Positions 26,484 to 36,046 of a DNA stretch of 64,000 nucleotides are shown here, piece by piece. Origin of the DNA: Paenibacillus timonensis (lineage in GTDB: Bacteria; Bacillota; Bacilli; Paenibacillales; Paenibacillaceae). Position 1 is the stretch's first letter. Each line of letters starts with the position of its first letter. Where the stretch lies: the NCBI RefSeq assembly GCF_022427145.1, contig NZ_JAKSXN010000015.1, positions 1 to 64,000 of the forward strand, written 5' to 3'. The notes below the pieces were generated by a model. It did not search any database. It saw only the letters and a list, made by a program, of their open reading frames with translations, and had not been told where the DNA came from. The translations under genes were made by a program, and so were the position numbers.

Positions 26484-26816
26484 GGTCGATTCCCCCTTTA
26501 CGCTGAATAGCGTCTCCTGCATCGTGGGTTTTCATTCAGCATGCCCAACATATGATATATTTGCTATATATTAATGTGCAACAATTCTCTTTTTGGTTTA
26601 GTTCTCTCCGATGCAGGATAAAGTCGAAAGTATGGAAAAAACTGAAACTTCCGATCGTTCTCTGCAAAGTTTTGTCGAAGGTATTGAAATATACAATAGC
26701 ATATATTAAATATATCATGTAAGCCTTTTCAATCCAACCCAACCGCGCCAGGAGGTGGATCATCGATCTTAACGAAATCTCAGCTACCCTATTCCCATTA
26801 AGAGAGGTGACGATTT
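26484..26816. other. AT-rich intergenic region
   Basis: These 330 bases are clearly more AT-rich than their surroundings and divide two divergent genes. They hold an 11-bp inverted repeat, ATGATATATTT (26552-26562) with AAATATATCAT (26708-26718). No convincing gene is seen: one 75-codon minus-strand frame is of biased composition and lacks a ribosome binding site. Confidence 0.5.
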
Positions 26817-28868
26817 ATGTTTCGCAAATGGATCATGTTCTGTTTAGCTCTGGTTTGTACGTTGGCTCTGCCGTTAGGAGCATCCGCTGAAACTTCCAAT
26901 CAAGCTGATCTAAACCGCAAAAGCGGCATCGTTTGGCCGAAGGATCAGGAGCTCCCTACCTTCGCCAAAGCCAAGCGTTTGGATGTGGCTCAAGTGTATG
27001 ACGCGTCGGGCGACATCAAAATTCTGCTGACGACGCTTCAAGGCATCGTCAACCGCAAAGAGCCGAGAATTTACGTGCAGCAAAACGAGCAAGATCCCTG
27101 GATCAACGATCTTCACGTCCCTTATCGCGTTCATGATAACGCGATGGACATCGTCAAGGCTTATGCCCGGGAGGTCCAGGGCGTGATCGTCTATGATCCG
27201 GCCGTCCCCGACTCGATCAATGTGGCAACGACGCTTGCCGGTTTGAAGGACGCCGTCGTAGCAAGTCCCGAACTGGCCGAAGAGCTGGCTGCAGCGCCTT
27301 ATCGCTTGCGCGTGATCGAGGATCTGCAAGGGAAATTCCAAGACCGGATGGATGCCTACACTTGGCAGTATGAGCATTTATGGAGTCAAACGACGAAGCG
27401 GATGCTGGTCGGCCTCAGCCCGAATACATCCATCCCGCTTCCTCCGGATAACTTCGATTCCTTCCGGACGATTCTCACCGAACCGGAGCAAATTCGCGAT
27501 GCAAGCAACCGGAGAACGTATGACCTTGATTTGTCCGAGTTTCTAGGAGGAGATGCCGTCTATCTGCGGTTCCAGGATGCGTTCACGCAAGACGGCTGGG
27601 GACCAGCGGTTCATGAAATCAGCGTTTCCGCAGACGGCGAGGAGATCCTTCGCTTCGAAACCGGAACGCCGGAAGAGGAAACGTATCTGTATGACCGGCA
27701 GGGCTCCAAATTTCTACCGGGCGCCGATCACCGTTTTGCCGACAATGGCAACTACTTCGTATACAAGTTCAACCCGCCGGCAGGCACTCAGCAATTAACC
27801 GTGACCGTCGAAATGTGGAACCAATTCAAGGTCTCTGCCAGCAGCGTTCAACCGCTCTCCTCGGAGCAAAAGGAGCCTTTCGGCTACCTCCGCGATTACG
27901 CGGTAGCCAACAAAGCGATGGTGTTCTGGCTCTCCAGCGGAGTGCCTGAACAAAGGGCGTTGTTCGAACGAATCTTAGCGGATGTAGAACCAGGAACACC
28001 GTATTTGGGTTGGTTTGATAATGATGTTGAAGGCGAAATCGCTGGGGTTGACCTGACCTCTCGCTATGGCGTTTACGTCTTGCCTTCCGACTGGTTCCAT
28101 AATATGACGGTAATGGCGGGGACAAAAGCTAAACCGGCAAAGCCCAACAAACCGGTAACCCCGAAGCTGAACAACAAGATCTATGTGACCTTCACGTTTG
28201 GCGAGGGCGATAATCTGCAATACGATCAAAATCATATGCGCAATCTGTGGAATGATCCTGCCCGCGGCCAAGTGCCGATGAACTGGACGGCCAGCCCGCT
28301 CCTCGTTGATGCAGCCCCTGCGATCTTGGACTATTACCGGTCCACCGCTACGGAAAACGATCTGCTGGTGGCCGGACCGTCAGGAGCCGGGTATTTCAGT
28401 CCGCAGGTTTGGCCGGAGGAGAGCTTTGACCAATTCTTGAGGGATTCCTACCCCTATTTGAAGAAATCCGGCATGTCGTATCCTTTTGTAATCAACCGTG
28501 AAGATAACCGAGACGTTCCTCTCGCCGGTTCCAAAGCGGAAGCCTATGTGAAGGAATTAAAAGTGCCTGGCCTGTTCCTTGGAGGCGGGAGCCCAAATTA
28601 CGTAGAAATCGTCAACGGCAATTTACCGGTTTCTTATTTCAAAGGCACGACCACCGTCAAAGATGGAATCAACATTTTGAATGATGCGAAAGCTTCTTGG
28701 GATGGGAACTCGCCGATGTTTATCTCCGTTGGGATCAACGCTTGGAGCATGAAACCGTCGGATGTTGTAGCCATCACGGAAGCGCTGGGAACGGAATATG
28801 AAGTTGTGTTGGCCGATTCCTACTTCGCGCTTATACGGGAAGCCAACGGTCTTCCTAAGAAACCTTAA
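26817..28868 (+). CDS. secreted GxGYxYP-domain protein, putative glycoside hydrolase
   Basis: A 683-residue protein. The signal peptide (MFRKWIMFCLALVCTLALPLGASA) is followed by an N-terminal GxGYxYP-N-like domain (LDVAQVYDASGDIKILLTTLQGIVNRKEPRIYV). A beta-sandwich insert of about 140 residues starts near residue 230 (YDLDLSEFLGGDAVYLRF). The C-terminal domain has GTPYLGWFDNDVEGE and GPSGAGYFSPQVWP, the family-naming motif. These proteins are predicted glycoside hydrolases with little experimental work. A conserved FTFGEGDNLQYDQNHMRNLW region supplies candidate acidic residues. The start follows AGAGAGGTGACGATTT. The gene stands alone with a strong terminator after it. Confidence 0.75.
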   Translation: MFRKWIMFCLALVCTLALPLGASAETSNQADLNRKSGIVWPKDQELPTFAKAKRLDVAQVYDASGDIKILLTTLQGIVNRKEPRIYVQQNEQDPWINDLHVPYRVHDNAMDIVKAYAREVQGVIVYDPAVPDSINVATTLAGLKDAVVASPELAEELAAAPYRLRVIEDLQGKFQDRMDAYTWQYEHLWSQTTKRMLVGLSPNTSIPLPPDNFDSFRTILTEPEQIRDASNRRTYDLDLSEFLGGDAVYLRFQDAFTQDGWGPAVHEISVSADGEEILRFETGTPEEETYLYDRQGSKFLPGADHRFADNGNYFVYKFNPPAGTQQLTVTVEMWNQFKVSASSVQPLSSEQKEPFGYLRDYAVANKAMVFWLSSGVPEQRALFERILADVEPGTPYLGWFDNDVEGEIAGVDLTSRYGVYVLPSDWFHNMTVMAGTKAKPAKPNKPVTPKLNNKIYVTFTFGEGDNLQYDQNHMRNLWNDPARGQVPMNWTASPLLVDAAPAILDYYRSTATENDLLVAGPSGAGYFSPQVWPEESFDQFLRDSYPYLKKSGMSYPFVINREDNRDVPLAGSKAEAYVKELKVPGLFLGGGSPNYVEIVNGNLPVSYFKGTTTVKDGINILNDAKASWDGNSPMFISVGINAWSMKPSDVVAITEALGTEYEVVLADSYFALIREANGLPKKP

Positions 28869-28872
28869 CCCA

Positions 28873-28917
28873 AAAACAAGGCGGGATCGTCCCCAATAGA
28901 CGATCCCGCCTTGTTTC
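28873..28917. terminator. bidirectional terminator
   Basis: A perfect 17-18 bp stem, AAACAAGGCGGGATCGTC paired with its complement around CCCAATA. On the minus strand it is followed by TTTTGG. It serves the GxGYxYP gene and the convergent BceB-type gene. Confidence 0.9.
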
Positions 28918-28936
28918 TGCCTAGGTGATCCTTGCT

Positions 28937-30877
28937 TTACAACGATTCCTTGATGACCCGCTTATAGAACAGGACCGACAACAACCCAAAGATTGAATAA
29001 AGTGCCGTATAGATCAGCATCACCAGGATCATCGGCGTCCAGAGCTCCGTACCGAACAAGAACCAGCCGGATCGGACGGCAAAATAACTATGCGACAAGC
29101 CAACGGCCAGCGGAATGCCGAAGTTGAACACCTGCTTGAATTGAATGCCCCGGAGCAGGTTGCCCGGCGTAAATCCCAGCTTCCGCAAGATGGTGTAGCT
29201 CGGTTTCTCCTCTTCTCCTTCGCCCATTTGCTTGAAGTACAGAATGCAGCCCGAAGTGATGAGGAAGGTCAATCCCAGAAAGCCGACGATAAACATGATT
29301 AACCCCATATTGCTCTTCTGATCCATAATGATCTGATATTGGGACCTCGCCCCTGACCGCTCTTCGAAGCCCATGTCCTGATAGATCTGATTCGCCTGCT
29401 TCAGCAAATCGGGATTGTTCACATCGATCCCATAGTATACCGGGATTGGGCTCTGGAGTTCCGGATTGGCGTCCTGCATCAACCGTTCGAAGACGGCATG
29501 ATCGAGGATCACTGACGGCAAGCCGGAGGAAAAATGCAGCGAAACGATTGCATCCTTGTTCGTATCGATCACGGTAACCGGGATGGATTCCGACCTTCCC
29601 TTCAAAGTGATGTCCCCTTTCGACCGTAACCCCACGAACTGCTCCACGGCATTGCTCGATCCGGCGAATAAGGCTTCCTCTGAATCCAGTTCGACGCCTT
29701 TGACTTCTTGTTCGTCAACGACGGCAAGCGTGACGTCCTTGGAACCTTTTTGCCCCTCCAGGACGGTACCGAAGACTTGAGAAACGTCAGCTTCAGCGAT
29801 AAGCACCCTGCGTTGAGTTTTGCTCGTATCGATCCCGGCTGTCTTCAAAGCCTGTTCGAAAGCGTCCACGTCGGCAGGGTCTAACATCGTGAAATGATTC
29901 GGCACGGTTTGCTCGGCTGATTTCTCCGTCGAATAATAAGAGATGTAGCTTAGCGACAACAAGCCGATCGCCAGCGCCGACACCGTCGTGATGATCGTCA
30001 GCAACAGCGCGTTCGATTTCATGCGGAACATGATCGAGGAAAGGGACAATACCTCATTCAACGACAGATATCCGCCCTTCGCTTTGCGCACCAGGTTGAA
30101 CATAAAACTGACCGATCCTTTATAAAACAAGTATGTCCCGATGATCACCGACCCTAAAATCAGGATCATCGCGAGAAACAGCTCCCGCATTTCGGTGTAC
30201 TCGCCGCTGAACAAATCCGCCGAAATCCGGTAACCGTAGAGGATCAGCCCGATTCCCAGAATACCGATGACAATTTCGGATAACGGCATCTTGCGATAGG
30301 CATTTTCCGTAGTGGATGTCACCCGGAACAAGGACAGGATGCTTTGACGCTTGATGAACGTATAGTTCATCAGCATGATGAGCAGGTAGATCGCCGCAAA
30401 GACGACGACGGTCTGCACCAGTGCCTGCGAAGAGAATCGCAGCGTTGCCTCGGCATCCACGCCGATGATCTGAAACAAAATCATGAGCAGCAGCCGGGAG
30501 CAGGAAAACCCGACGAACATGCCGATCAGCATGGAGCCGAAATAAAGGATCAGGTTTTCGCTGCTAAGGATGCCAAAGATCTTCCCTTTCGTTAACCCGA
30601 TTAATTGAAAAAGTCCGATCTCCTTGCTTCGCCGCTTAATGAAGATGGTATTGGCATAAAGCAAGAAGATGGCCACGATCGCGACGAGCAGCACCGAAGC
30701 GGCGGCTAATCCGGCAGCTCCTTTGACGGAGCCTTTCATTTCATCCAGCGCCGGGTCGTATTGCAAGGTGACGAATGCGAAATAAAGCGCAACGCTGAAG
30801 ATCAAGGCGAACACGTACAAATAGTAATTTTTCAGGTTTTTCTTCAAGTTGCGGTATATCAGATGGGTCAAGCTCAT
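28937..30877 (-). CDS. bceB: BceB-type ABC transporter permease
   Basis: A 646-residue FtsX-fold permease with ten predicted membrane segments. A large extracellular domain of about 210 residues lies between segments 7 and 8 (region around residues 310-520), the hallmark of Bce-type transporters. The N terminus [28 protein letters not shown] is typical. Together with BceA it frees lipid II cycle intermediates from peptide antibiotics such as bacitracin and relays transport flux to the BceS kinase. It overlaps bceA by 4 nt (ATGA), so the two are translationally coupled. The exact antibiotic cannot be read from sequence. Confidence 0.93.
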   Translation of the reverse strand: MSLTHLIYRNLKKNLKNYYLYVFALIFSVALYFAFVTLQYDPALDEMKGSVKGAAGLAAASVLLVAIVAIFLLYANTIFIKRRSKEIGLFQLIGLTKGKIFGILSSENLILYFGSMLIGMFVGFSCSRLLLMILFQIIGVDAEATLRFSSQALVQTVVVFAAIYLLIMLMNYTFIKRQSILSLFRVTSTTENAYRKMPLSEIVIGILGIGLILYGYRISADLFSGEYTEMRELFLAMILILGSVIIGTYLFYKGSVSFMFNLVRKAKGGYLSLNEVLSLSSIMFRMKSNALLLTIITTVSALAIGLLSLSYISYYSTEKSAEQTVPNHFTMLDPADVDAFEQALKTAGIDTSKTQRRVLIAEADVSQVFGTVLEGQKGSKDVTLAVVDEQEVKGVELDSEEALFAGSSNAVEQFVGLRSKGDITLKGRSESIPVTVIDTNKDAIVSLHFSSGLPSVILDHAVFERLMQDANPELQSPIPVYYGIDVNNPDLLKQANQIYQDMGFEERSGARSQYQIIMDQKSNMGLIMFIVGFLGLTFLITSGCILYFKQMGEGEEEKPSYTILRKLGFTPGNLLRGIQFKQVFNFGIPLAVGLSHSYFAVRSGWFLFGTELWTPMILVMLIYTALYSIFGLLSVLFYKRVIKESL

Positions 30878-31629
30878 TCCTGCACCCCGCCTAATACGCC
30901 CTGCGCCTTAATGATATCGTTGAAGAACGCCTGCCTTGGCTCGTCGCCTTTATTCAACTGAGAATAAATTTGCCCGTCCTTGATGAATACGACGCGGCTG
31001 GTGTAGCTCGCCGCCACCGGATCGTGGGTAACCATAATGATCGTGGCCGCGATTTTGCGGTTCAGCTCGTTCAGCTTATTCAGCAGATCGGAAGCCGATT
31101 TCGAGTCGAGCGCGCCCGTGGGTTCATCGGCAAAAATGATGCTCGGATCGTGAATGAACGCCCGGGCGGCCGAGGTCCGCTGTTTTTGACCGCCCGAAAT
31201 TTCGTTCGGGTACTTGTCCTTGATGTCGTAGATGCCAAGCTCGGTGGCGATTGCCTGGAACTTATGGTCAGCCTCCTTGCGGGAGACGTTTTTGATCGAG
31301 AGCGGCAGCAGAACGTTTTCTTTGACTGTTAACGTATCCAGCAAATTGTATTCCTGAAAAATAAAGCCGAGATGAGATTTGCGGAATTCGGCCAGTTCTT
31401 TCTCCTTCAGCCCCGTAAACTCTTTGCCTTCGATTTTAATGCTGCCAAGGCTGACCTTGTCGATCGAAGAAAGCACGTTGAGCAAGGTCGTCTTGCCGGA
31501 GCCGGATGCTCCCATGATGCTGACGAATTCGCCTTTCTCCACGTTCAGGTCGATTCCCTTCAATACTTCCTGACGATTGAATTTGTTGCCATAGCTTTTA
31601 TGGATTTTGCTGGCTTCGAGTATCGCCAT
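30874..31629 (-). CDS. bceA: BceA-type ABC transporter ATPase
   Basis: A 251-residue ATPase: Walker [10 protein letters not shown] near residue 40, Q-loop FQEYNLLD, signature ISGGQKQR, Walker [14 protein letters not shown]-loop THDP. It powers the BceB permease. The start follows GGAGTG and lies about 80 nt downstream of a long palindrome that fits a BceR-type operator. Signature and context place it in the peptide-resistance MacB-like family rather than lipoprotein release. Confidence 0.95.
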   Translation of the reverse strand: MAILEASKIHKSYGNKFNRQEVLKGIDLNVEKGEFVSIMGASGSGKTTLLNVLSSIDKVSLGSIKIEGKEFTGLKEKELAEFRKSHLGFIFQEYNLLDTLTVKENVLLPLSIKNVSRKEADHKFQAIATELGIYDIKDKYPNEISGGQKQRTSAARAFIHDPSIIFADEPTGALDSKSASDLLNKLNELNRKIAATIIMVTHDPVAASYTSRVVFIKDGQIYSQLNKGDEPRQAFFNDIIKAQGVLGGVQE

Positions 31630-31708
31630 GATTGATCACTCCTTTGTCCTGCCCTTATCTTACCTTACCCGGGATGGCGTTTCCTGCGATTCGCCGAACA
31701 AAGCAAAC

Positions 31709-31736
31709 GGGCATGTGACATTGTTGTCACATGCCC
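31709..31736 (-). promoter_or_regulatory. candidate BceR operator and hairpin before bceAB
   Basis: A perfect palindrome of two 12-base arms, GGGCATGTGACA and TGTCACATGCCC, separated by 4 nt. The inner TGACA-N4-TGTCA matches the BceR-type pattern TnACA-N4-TGTAA. It overlaps the stop codon of the kinase gene and is about 80 nt before bceA, with no good -35 but a TAAGAT that may be the -10. It could also slow read-through from the kinase gene. Confidence 0.7.
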
Positions 31737-32734
31737 AGCGTATGAATGTATGCATTGCTTCTTGGAAAATGCAAAGTAAAAGCAGTGCCCTCGCCGGGCT
31801 TCGATTCGACGCCCATTCGAATCGCGAGGGAATCTGCCGCTTTCTTCGCCAAGTATAACCCCATTCCGGTGGCCGCAGGATCCTCATGGTTCCTTGTGGA
31901 GGTGAACCCTTTATCAAAGATGCGCGGCAGGTCCTTGGCGTCGATCCCCCGCCCTCCGTCAGAGACGCCGAGCCAGGCATGTCCCTCCGGCGAAATTCCC
32001 GATTCCACGCGGATATCGGAGGCTTCGCTATATTTCACCGCATTGGTCAAGAGCTGCCGAACGATGAACGCCAACCATTTCGCATCCGTGAGCACCTCCT
32101 GAACGGGCAGATTGACATCGAAGCCGATGCCCTTTAGCAAGCACCATGCTCGCAGCTCGCGAATCTCTTGAAACAGCAGCGGCTCCAGCTTCACCTGTTC
32201 GATGTACAGATCGTTTTCGATGAAGGGGATGCGCTTCTGGTGCAGTTGGCGGTCCAGCAGCAGATGAATGCGCAGCCACTCCACCCGCAGTTGCTCTTTC
32301 AGCGGCTCGTCGCCCATCCGGTCGATCATCAGCCGCATGGCGGTGAGCGGCGTTTTGACCTCGTGGATCCAGGACATCAGATCGTCCTTCTCCTCTTCCA
32401 GTTGGGCAACGAGCTGCGACGTTTCCTTTCGGAACTTGTCCGTTTGCTCGCTTAGCCGGTTCATGACGACTCCTTCAAACGGGCTTTCCGGCGCAGCGAT
32501 CACGCTCAAATCGTACGTGTCGTCCCAGGCGGCCAGGCTTTGATAAAACCGGGTTTCCTTCGAATAACGGATCAAGAGAAAAGCCCCGAACAGCAACAAC
32601 GATAAGAAAACGATATACAGCATCGGCATGAACGGAATCGCCCGATCGATCGCGGCGACGAAGAGGAGCAGTAGCTGCAGGGCGATCACGAGCAGGATCC
32701 AGCTCAGGCGCTCGCGCAAATAGTTACGGATCAT
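31727..32734 (-). CDS. bceS: BceS-type intramembrane-sensing histidine kinase
   Basis: A 335-residue kinase. Two membrane segments (about 11-30 and 36-56) are joined by only a few outside residues, so it has no sensor domain of its own and must read the transporter state. The H-box is SWIHEVKTPLTAM with His124. The N-box is LLTNAVKYS and the G-boxes are DGGRGI and GMGLYLAKK. It overlaps bceR by 4 nt. It phosphorylates BceR when the BceAB transporter works against a peptide antibiotic. Confidence 0.94.
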   Translation of the reverse strand: MIRNYLRERLSWILLVIALQLLLLFVAAIDRAIPFMPMLYIVFLSLLLFGAFLLIRYSKETRFYQSLAAWDDTYDLSVIAAPESPFEGVVMNRLSEQTDKFRKETSQLVAQLEEEKDDLMSWIHEVKTPLTAMRLMIDRMGDEPLKEQLRVEWLRIHLLLDRQLHQKRIPFIENDLYIEQVKLEPLLFQEIRELRAWCLLKGIGFDVNLPVQEVLTDAKWLAFIVRQLLTNAVKYSEASDIRVESGISPEGHAWLGVSDGGRGIDAKDLPRIFDKGFTSTRNHEDPAATGMGLYLAKKAADSLAIRMGVESKPGEGTAFTLHFPRSNAYIHTLGM

Positions 32735-33423
32735 AACGTCTGGACCTCTTCGGTTGCCATATACCCTTGTCCGACCTTCGTCTCGATATAAGCGTCAAGC
32801 CCGAGGTCCTCCAGCTTTTTGCGCAGCCGATTGACGTTTACCGTCAAGGTATTGTCGCTGACGAAATGCTCGTTGTCCCATAAGCTGCGGATCAGCTCCT
32901 CGCGGCTGACGATGCGGTTCTTTTGCTCCACTAACAGCTTGAGGATGAGCATCTCGTTTTTCGTTAATTCGATCGTTCCCCGCTCTGCCGTGACGGCGTT
33001 GCGTCCATATTCGATCGTCGCTCCGCGCCACGTTCTCAGCTCCACGCGTTCGGTATTATAGTTATATACCCGGCGAAGGGTCGCCTGGATTTTGGCAATG
33101 AGCACCTCGAAATGGAACGGCTTCTGCACAAAATCATCCGCGCCTAGCTGCATGGACATCACCATGTCGGTCGGATGGTCGCGCGAAGACAAGAATATGA
33201 TCGGTACGTTGGAATGGGCGCGGATTTGCCGGCACCAATGAAACCCGTCGAACTTGGGTAACTGGATATCGATCAGAACCAGGTCCGGACGAATGGCCGA
33301 AAACTCCTCCAGCACGTTGCCGAAATCCTGTACGCCATGCACCCCGTAGGACCATTGCAGCAGACGTTCCCGAATTTCCTGAAACAAAGACGGATCGTCT
33401 TCGATTAACATGATTTGAAACAA
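32731..33423 (-). CDS. bceR: BceR-type OmpR-family response regulator
   Basis: A 230-residue regulator. The receiver domain has the acidic pair IEDD at residues 7-10, the phosphorylation site Asp52 (LVLIDIQLPKFDG) and KPF. The winged helix is at the C terminus (ELTKNEMLILKLLVEQ, then SDNTLTVNVNRLRKKL). I chose the TTG at 33423, giving MFQIMLIEDD, because BceR proteins start MFKxxLIEDD. The frame also opens with GTG-GTG at 33435, and no start has a strong site. It should bind the TGACA-N4-TGTCA palindrome before bceAB. The order bceR-bceS-bceA-bceB on one strand is the standard module. Confidence 0.93.
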   Translation of the reverse strand: MFQIMLIEDDPSLFQEIRERLLQWSYGVHGVQDFGNVLEEFSAIRPDLVLIDIQLPKFDGFHWCRQIRAHSNVPIIFLSSRDHPTDMVMSMQLGADDFVQKPFHFEVLIAKIQATLRRVYNYNTERVELRTWRGATIEYGRNAVTAERGTIELTKNEMLILKLLVEQKNRIVSREELIRSLWDNEHFVSDNTLTVNVNRLRKKLEDLGLDAYIETKVGQGYMATEEVQTL

Positions 33424-33497
33424 ACGGATCACCACGTTTATTGGATTCTCTACTTCATCCAGTGTAATGGAAAACGGGACGTTGTGCTATCCTTCCG

Positions 33498-34499
33498 TTA
33501 AATCGCCGTTCGTTCGATCTCGAAGCCGAGGTCCTCGATCATTTGGTGGTCCAAGGAGACGTCTTGCCCCTCCGTCGTCATGTAGTCGCCCACGAAGATC
33601 GAGTTCGCCGCATATAAGGATAGCGGCTGCAGCGTGCGGAGGCTGACCTCGCGGCCGCCGGCTACGCGAATTTCCTTCGATGGACAGATAAAGCGGAATA
33701 GAGCCAACACCCTAAGCGCTTGAAGTGCCGTTACCCGCCCCGCCCGTTCGAGCGGCGTGCCCGGGATGGCATTCAGGAAATTGACCGGAACCGAATCGGC
33801 ATCCAGTTCACGCAGCGCCAAAGCCATCTCTACGATTTCTTCATCCGATTCGCCCATGCCGATGATCACGCCGGAGCATGGAGACATCCCATGCGCTTTG
33901 GCGGTTTCCACCGTCGCCACGCGTTGGTCGTAAGTGTGGGTCGTCGTGATCGACGGATAGTTCGCTCGGCTTGTATTCACATTGTGGTTATAGCGGTGAA
34001 CTCCGGCTTCGCTCAGCTTCCGTGCCTGCTCATCCCGAAGAATGCCGAGACAGGCGCATATCTTTAGCGGCATCGTCGCGCGGATTTCGGCGACCGCTTC
34101 CGTTACCTGCTCCAGCTCCTTGTCGGTTGGCCCCTTGCCGGAAGCCACGATGCAATACGTTCCCGCTTTCCGCTGCAAGGCTTCGCGGGCCCCGGCGACC
34201 AAGGTATCCTTGTCGAGCAGCGGATATTTAGGAATGGAAGCCGTCGAGACCAAGGATTGCGAACAGTAGCCGCAATCCTCGGGACATAGTCCGCTTTTGG
34301 CATTAATGATCATGTTCAGCTTGACTTTGTTCCCATAGTAATGCCGTCTGATTCTGTAAGCCGCCTCCATCAGCGGCAGCAATTGATCATCGTCGGCACG
34401 TAAAACGGACAGCCCCTCCTCCAAAGATAAAACCGCTCCGCTCAGGGCTTTATCGGCAAGAATATCCCAGCTCTGTCCTTCCGTTTTGCGTTGGTTCAT
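33498..34499 (-). CDS. bioB: biotin synthase
   Basis: A 333-residue radical SAM enzyme. The 4Fe-4S motif is CPEDCGYC near residue 70. The 2Fe-2S ligands and the conserved YNHNVNTSRANYPSITTTHTY, GMGESDEEIVEMA and NFLNAIPGTPLE are all present. It inserts sulfur into dethiobiotin, the last step of biotin synthesis. The start is the ATG at 34499 after GGGG. No other bio gene is nearby, so the rest of the pathway is elsewhere or the cell salvages dethiobiotin. A textbook BirA operator lies 50-85 nt upstream. Confidence 0.96.
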   Translation of the reverse strand: MNQRKTEGQSWDILADKALSGAVLSLEEGLSVLRADDDQLLPLMEAAYRIRRHYYGNKVKLNMIINAKSGLCPEDCGYCSQSLVSTASIPKYPLLDKDTLVAGAREALQRKAGTYCIVASGKGPTDKELEQVTEAVAEIRATMPLKICACLGILRDEQARKLSEAGVHRYNHNVNTSRANYPSITTTHTYDQRVATVETAKAHGMSPCSGVIIGMGESDEEIVEMALALRELDADSVPVNFLNAIPGTPLERAGRVTALQALRVLALFRFICPSKEIRVAGGREVSLRTLQPLSLYAANSIFVGDYMTTEGQDVSLDHQMIEDLGFEIERTAI

Positions 34500-34549
34500 C
34501 CATCATCCCCGCTTTCTATGCTTTATTGGCTTTACAGGATAAAAAAGTT

Positions 34550-34584
34550 ATTGTTAACCTATTTTAAAATTTCGGGTTAACAAT
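34550..34584 (-). promoter_or_regulatory. BirA operator of bioB
   Basis: ATTGTTAACC and GGTTAACAAT, perfect arms 15 nt apart, the canonical Firmicute BirA site. A TAAAAT between the arms may be the bioB -10, so bound BirA would block transcription when biotin is plentiful. Confidence 0.92.
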
Positions 34585-34704
34585 TAACTTTCTAAATTCT
34601 ACCTGAAAGCATGGACGTTGTGAAGGGTTCATTCATTTTGGCATGGAGCGCGCTTCCTCCTACATAGGCTGTGATAAGGCAAAAATGTGCAGGAGGGATA
34701 TGTT

Positions 34705-35895
34705 ATGCGAATACAAGTGCGTTCGGGGGATACCTTATGGTATTACGGCCAGATCTTTCAACTGCCGCTGCAGTTGATCGTGGATTCCAACCCGGGCATT
34801 CAAGCGGAGAGCCTTAGCGCGGGCCAGACCATCCACATCCCCGGTTTTTTGTCCAGCGAATATCAGGTCAAAGCCGGGGACTCCATTTGGAAGTTGTCCA
34901 GGGACCGCGGGGTTCCGATGGATGTGATCTTGCTGCTGAACCAATCGGTGAATCCGAATCAGCTTGCGGTTGGTCAGCGGTTGCAGCTTCCGCTTCGGGT
35001 CACCTGGTTCGTGGTCGACATCCGTAAACCGTACGATTCGGCTGCATTGCGGGAAGATTTGAACCGGTTGATGGATATCTATCCGTTTATAGCCTACCGG
35101 AATATCGGGAATACGGTGATGAATAAGCCCATCCCCGAGTTACGTATCGGAAAAGGAAGCAAGCGAGTGCATGTCAACGGATCTTTTCATGCGAATGAAT
35201 GGATCACGACGCCGGTACTGATCAAATTCCTGAACCAGTATCTGCTTGCGCTCACGAATAGCGGCACGATTCGCGGCCTGCAGATGTGGCCTTATTACGA
35301 AGGGGCTACTTTCTCTATGGTGCCGATGGTAAACCTAGACGGCGTGGACCTCGTGATCCACGGATTGCCGACCCAGGAACCTTACCGCAGCAACGTGCTG
35401 TCTTACAACGGCGGAAACACCGATTTCCAAGGGTGGAAAGCCAACATCAATGGCGTTGACTTGAACGACCAATTCCCGGCGTTATGGGAACGCGAGGTGG
35501 CCCGAAATCCGGTGGAACGCGGTCCCCGGGATTATCCGGGCACCGCCCCGCTGACCGAACCTGAAGCGATCGCCATGGCTGACCTGACCCGGCAAAGCGA
35601 TTTCGATCATGTTCTGGCGTTTCACACCCAAGGCGAAGTCATCTATTGGGGCTTTGAGAACCGCGAGCCGGCATATGCCGAAACGATCGCGAACGAGTTT
35701 GCCCGGGTCAGCGGTTACGAGGCGATCCGGAACGTCGAAAGTTATGCCGGATATAAGGATTGGTTCATCTATGACTTCCGGCGTCCGGGATTTACGATCG
35801 AGCTGGGAACCGGCGTCAACCCGTTGCCGCTCTCCCAATTCGACGAGATCTACGAGGAAAGCTTGGGGATCTTGCTGGCCAGCTTGTATATGTAA
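34705..35895 (+). CDS. LysM-M14 peptidase, gamma-D-glutamyl-meso-diaminopimelate endopeptidase type
   Basis: A 396-residue protein. Two LysM repeats come first (residues about 2-48, VRSGDTLWYYGQIFQLPLQ; and 52-97, VKAGDSIWKLSRDRGVPMD), then an M14 carboxypeptidase-fold domain. Zinc ligands are in SFHANEW near residue 160 and FHTQGE near 305. The catalytic Glu is in FTIELGTG near 364. Length and layout match endopeptidase I of Lysinibacillus sphaericus, which cuts the D-Glu to diaminopimelate bond of peptidoglycan stem peptides during sporulation. There is no signal peptide, as in that enzyme, which suggests action in the forespore or mother-cell cytoplasm. The start is the ATG at 34705, 6 nt after AGGAGGG. 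Confidence 0.9.
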   Translation: MRIQVRSGDTLWYYGQIFQLPLQLIVDSNPGIQAESLSAGQTIHIPGFLSSEYQVKAGDSIWKLSRDRGVPMDVILLLNQSVNPNQLAVGQRLQLPLRVTWFVVDIRKPYDSAALREDLNRLMDIYPFIAYRNIGNTVMNKPIPELRIGKGSKRVHVNGSFHANEWITTPVLIKFLNQYLLALTNSGTIRGLQMWPYYEGATFSMVPMVNLDGVDLVIHGLPTQEPYRSNVLSYNGGNTDFQGWKANINGVDLNDQFPALWEREVARNPVERGPRDYPGTAPLTEPEAIAMADLTRQSDFDHVLAFHTQGEVIYWGFENREPAYAETIANEFARVSGYEAIRNVESYAGYKDWFIYDFRRPGFTIELGTGVNPLPLSQFDEIYEESLGILLASLYM

Positions 35896-35915
35896 ATGTT
35901 CTCAAAAAGAATAAT

Positions 35916-35955
35916 AACGCGGGGCCTTCCGGGATAATGGAAAGTCCCGCGTTTT
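35916..35955 (+). terminator. terminator of the LysM-M14 gene
   Basis: AACGCGGG pairs with CCCGCGTT with an inner TTCC/GGAA pairing, followed by TTT. Confidence 0.75.
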
Positions 35956-36046
35956 TGGGAGCCGTGAATCACAAGTGAATTTGTGAAAGAACGGGCTTTT
36001 TTCATATAATAGAATGACTACTACTCATGATAAGGGGGACATCAGG

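Noticed and set aside
26552-26718. 11-bp inverted repeat ATGATATATTT/AAATATATCAT, considered as mobile-element ends
   Set aside because: There is no transposase or target duplication, and AT-only repeats of this length are likely by chance in such a region.
26536-26763. 75-codon minus-strand frame in the AT-rich gap
   Set aside because: No ribosome site, biased composition, and it sits where promoters of two divergent genes should be.
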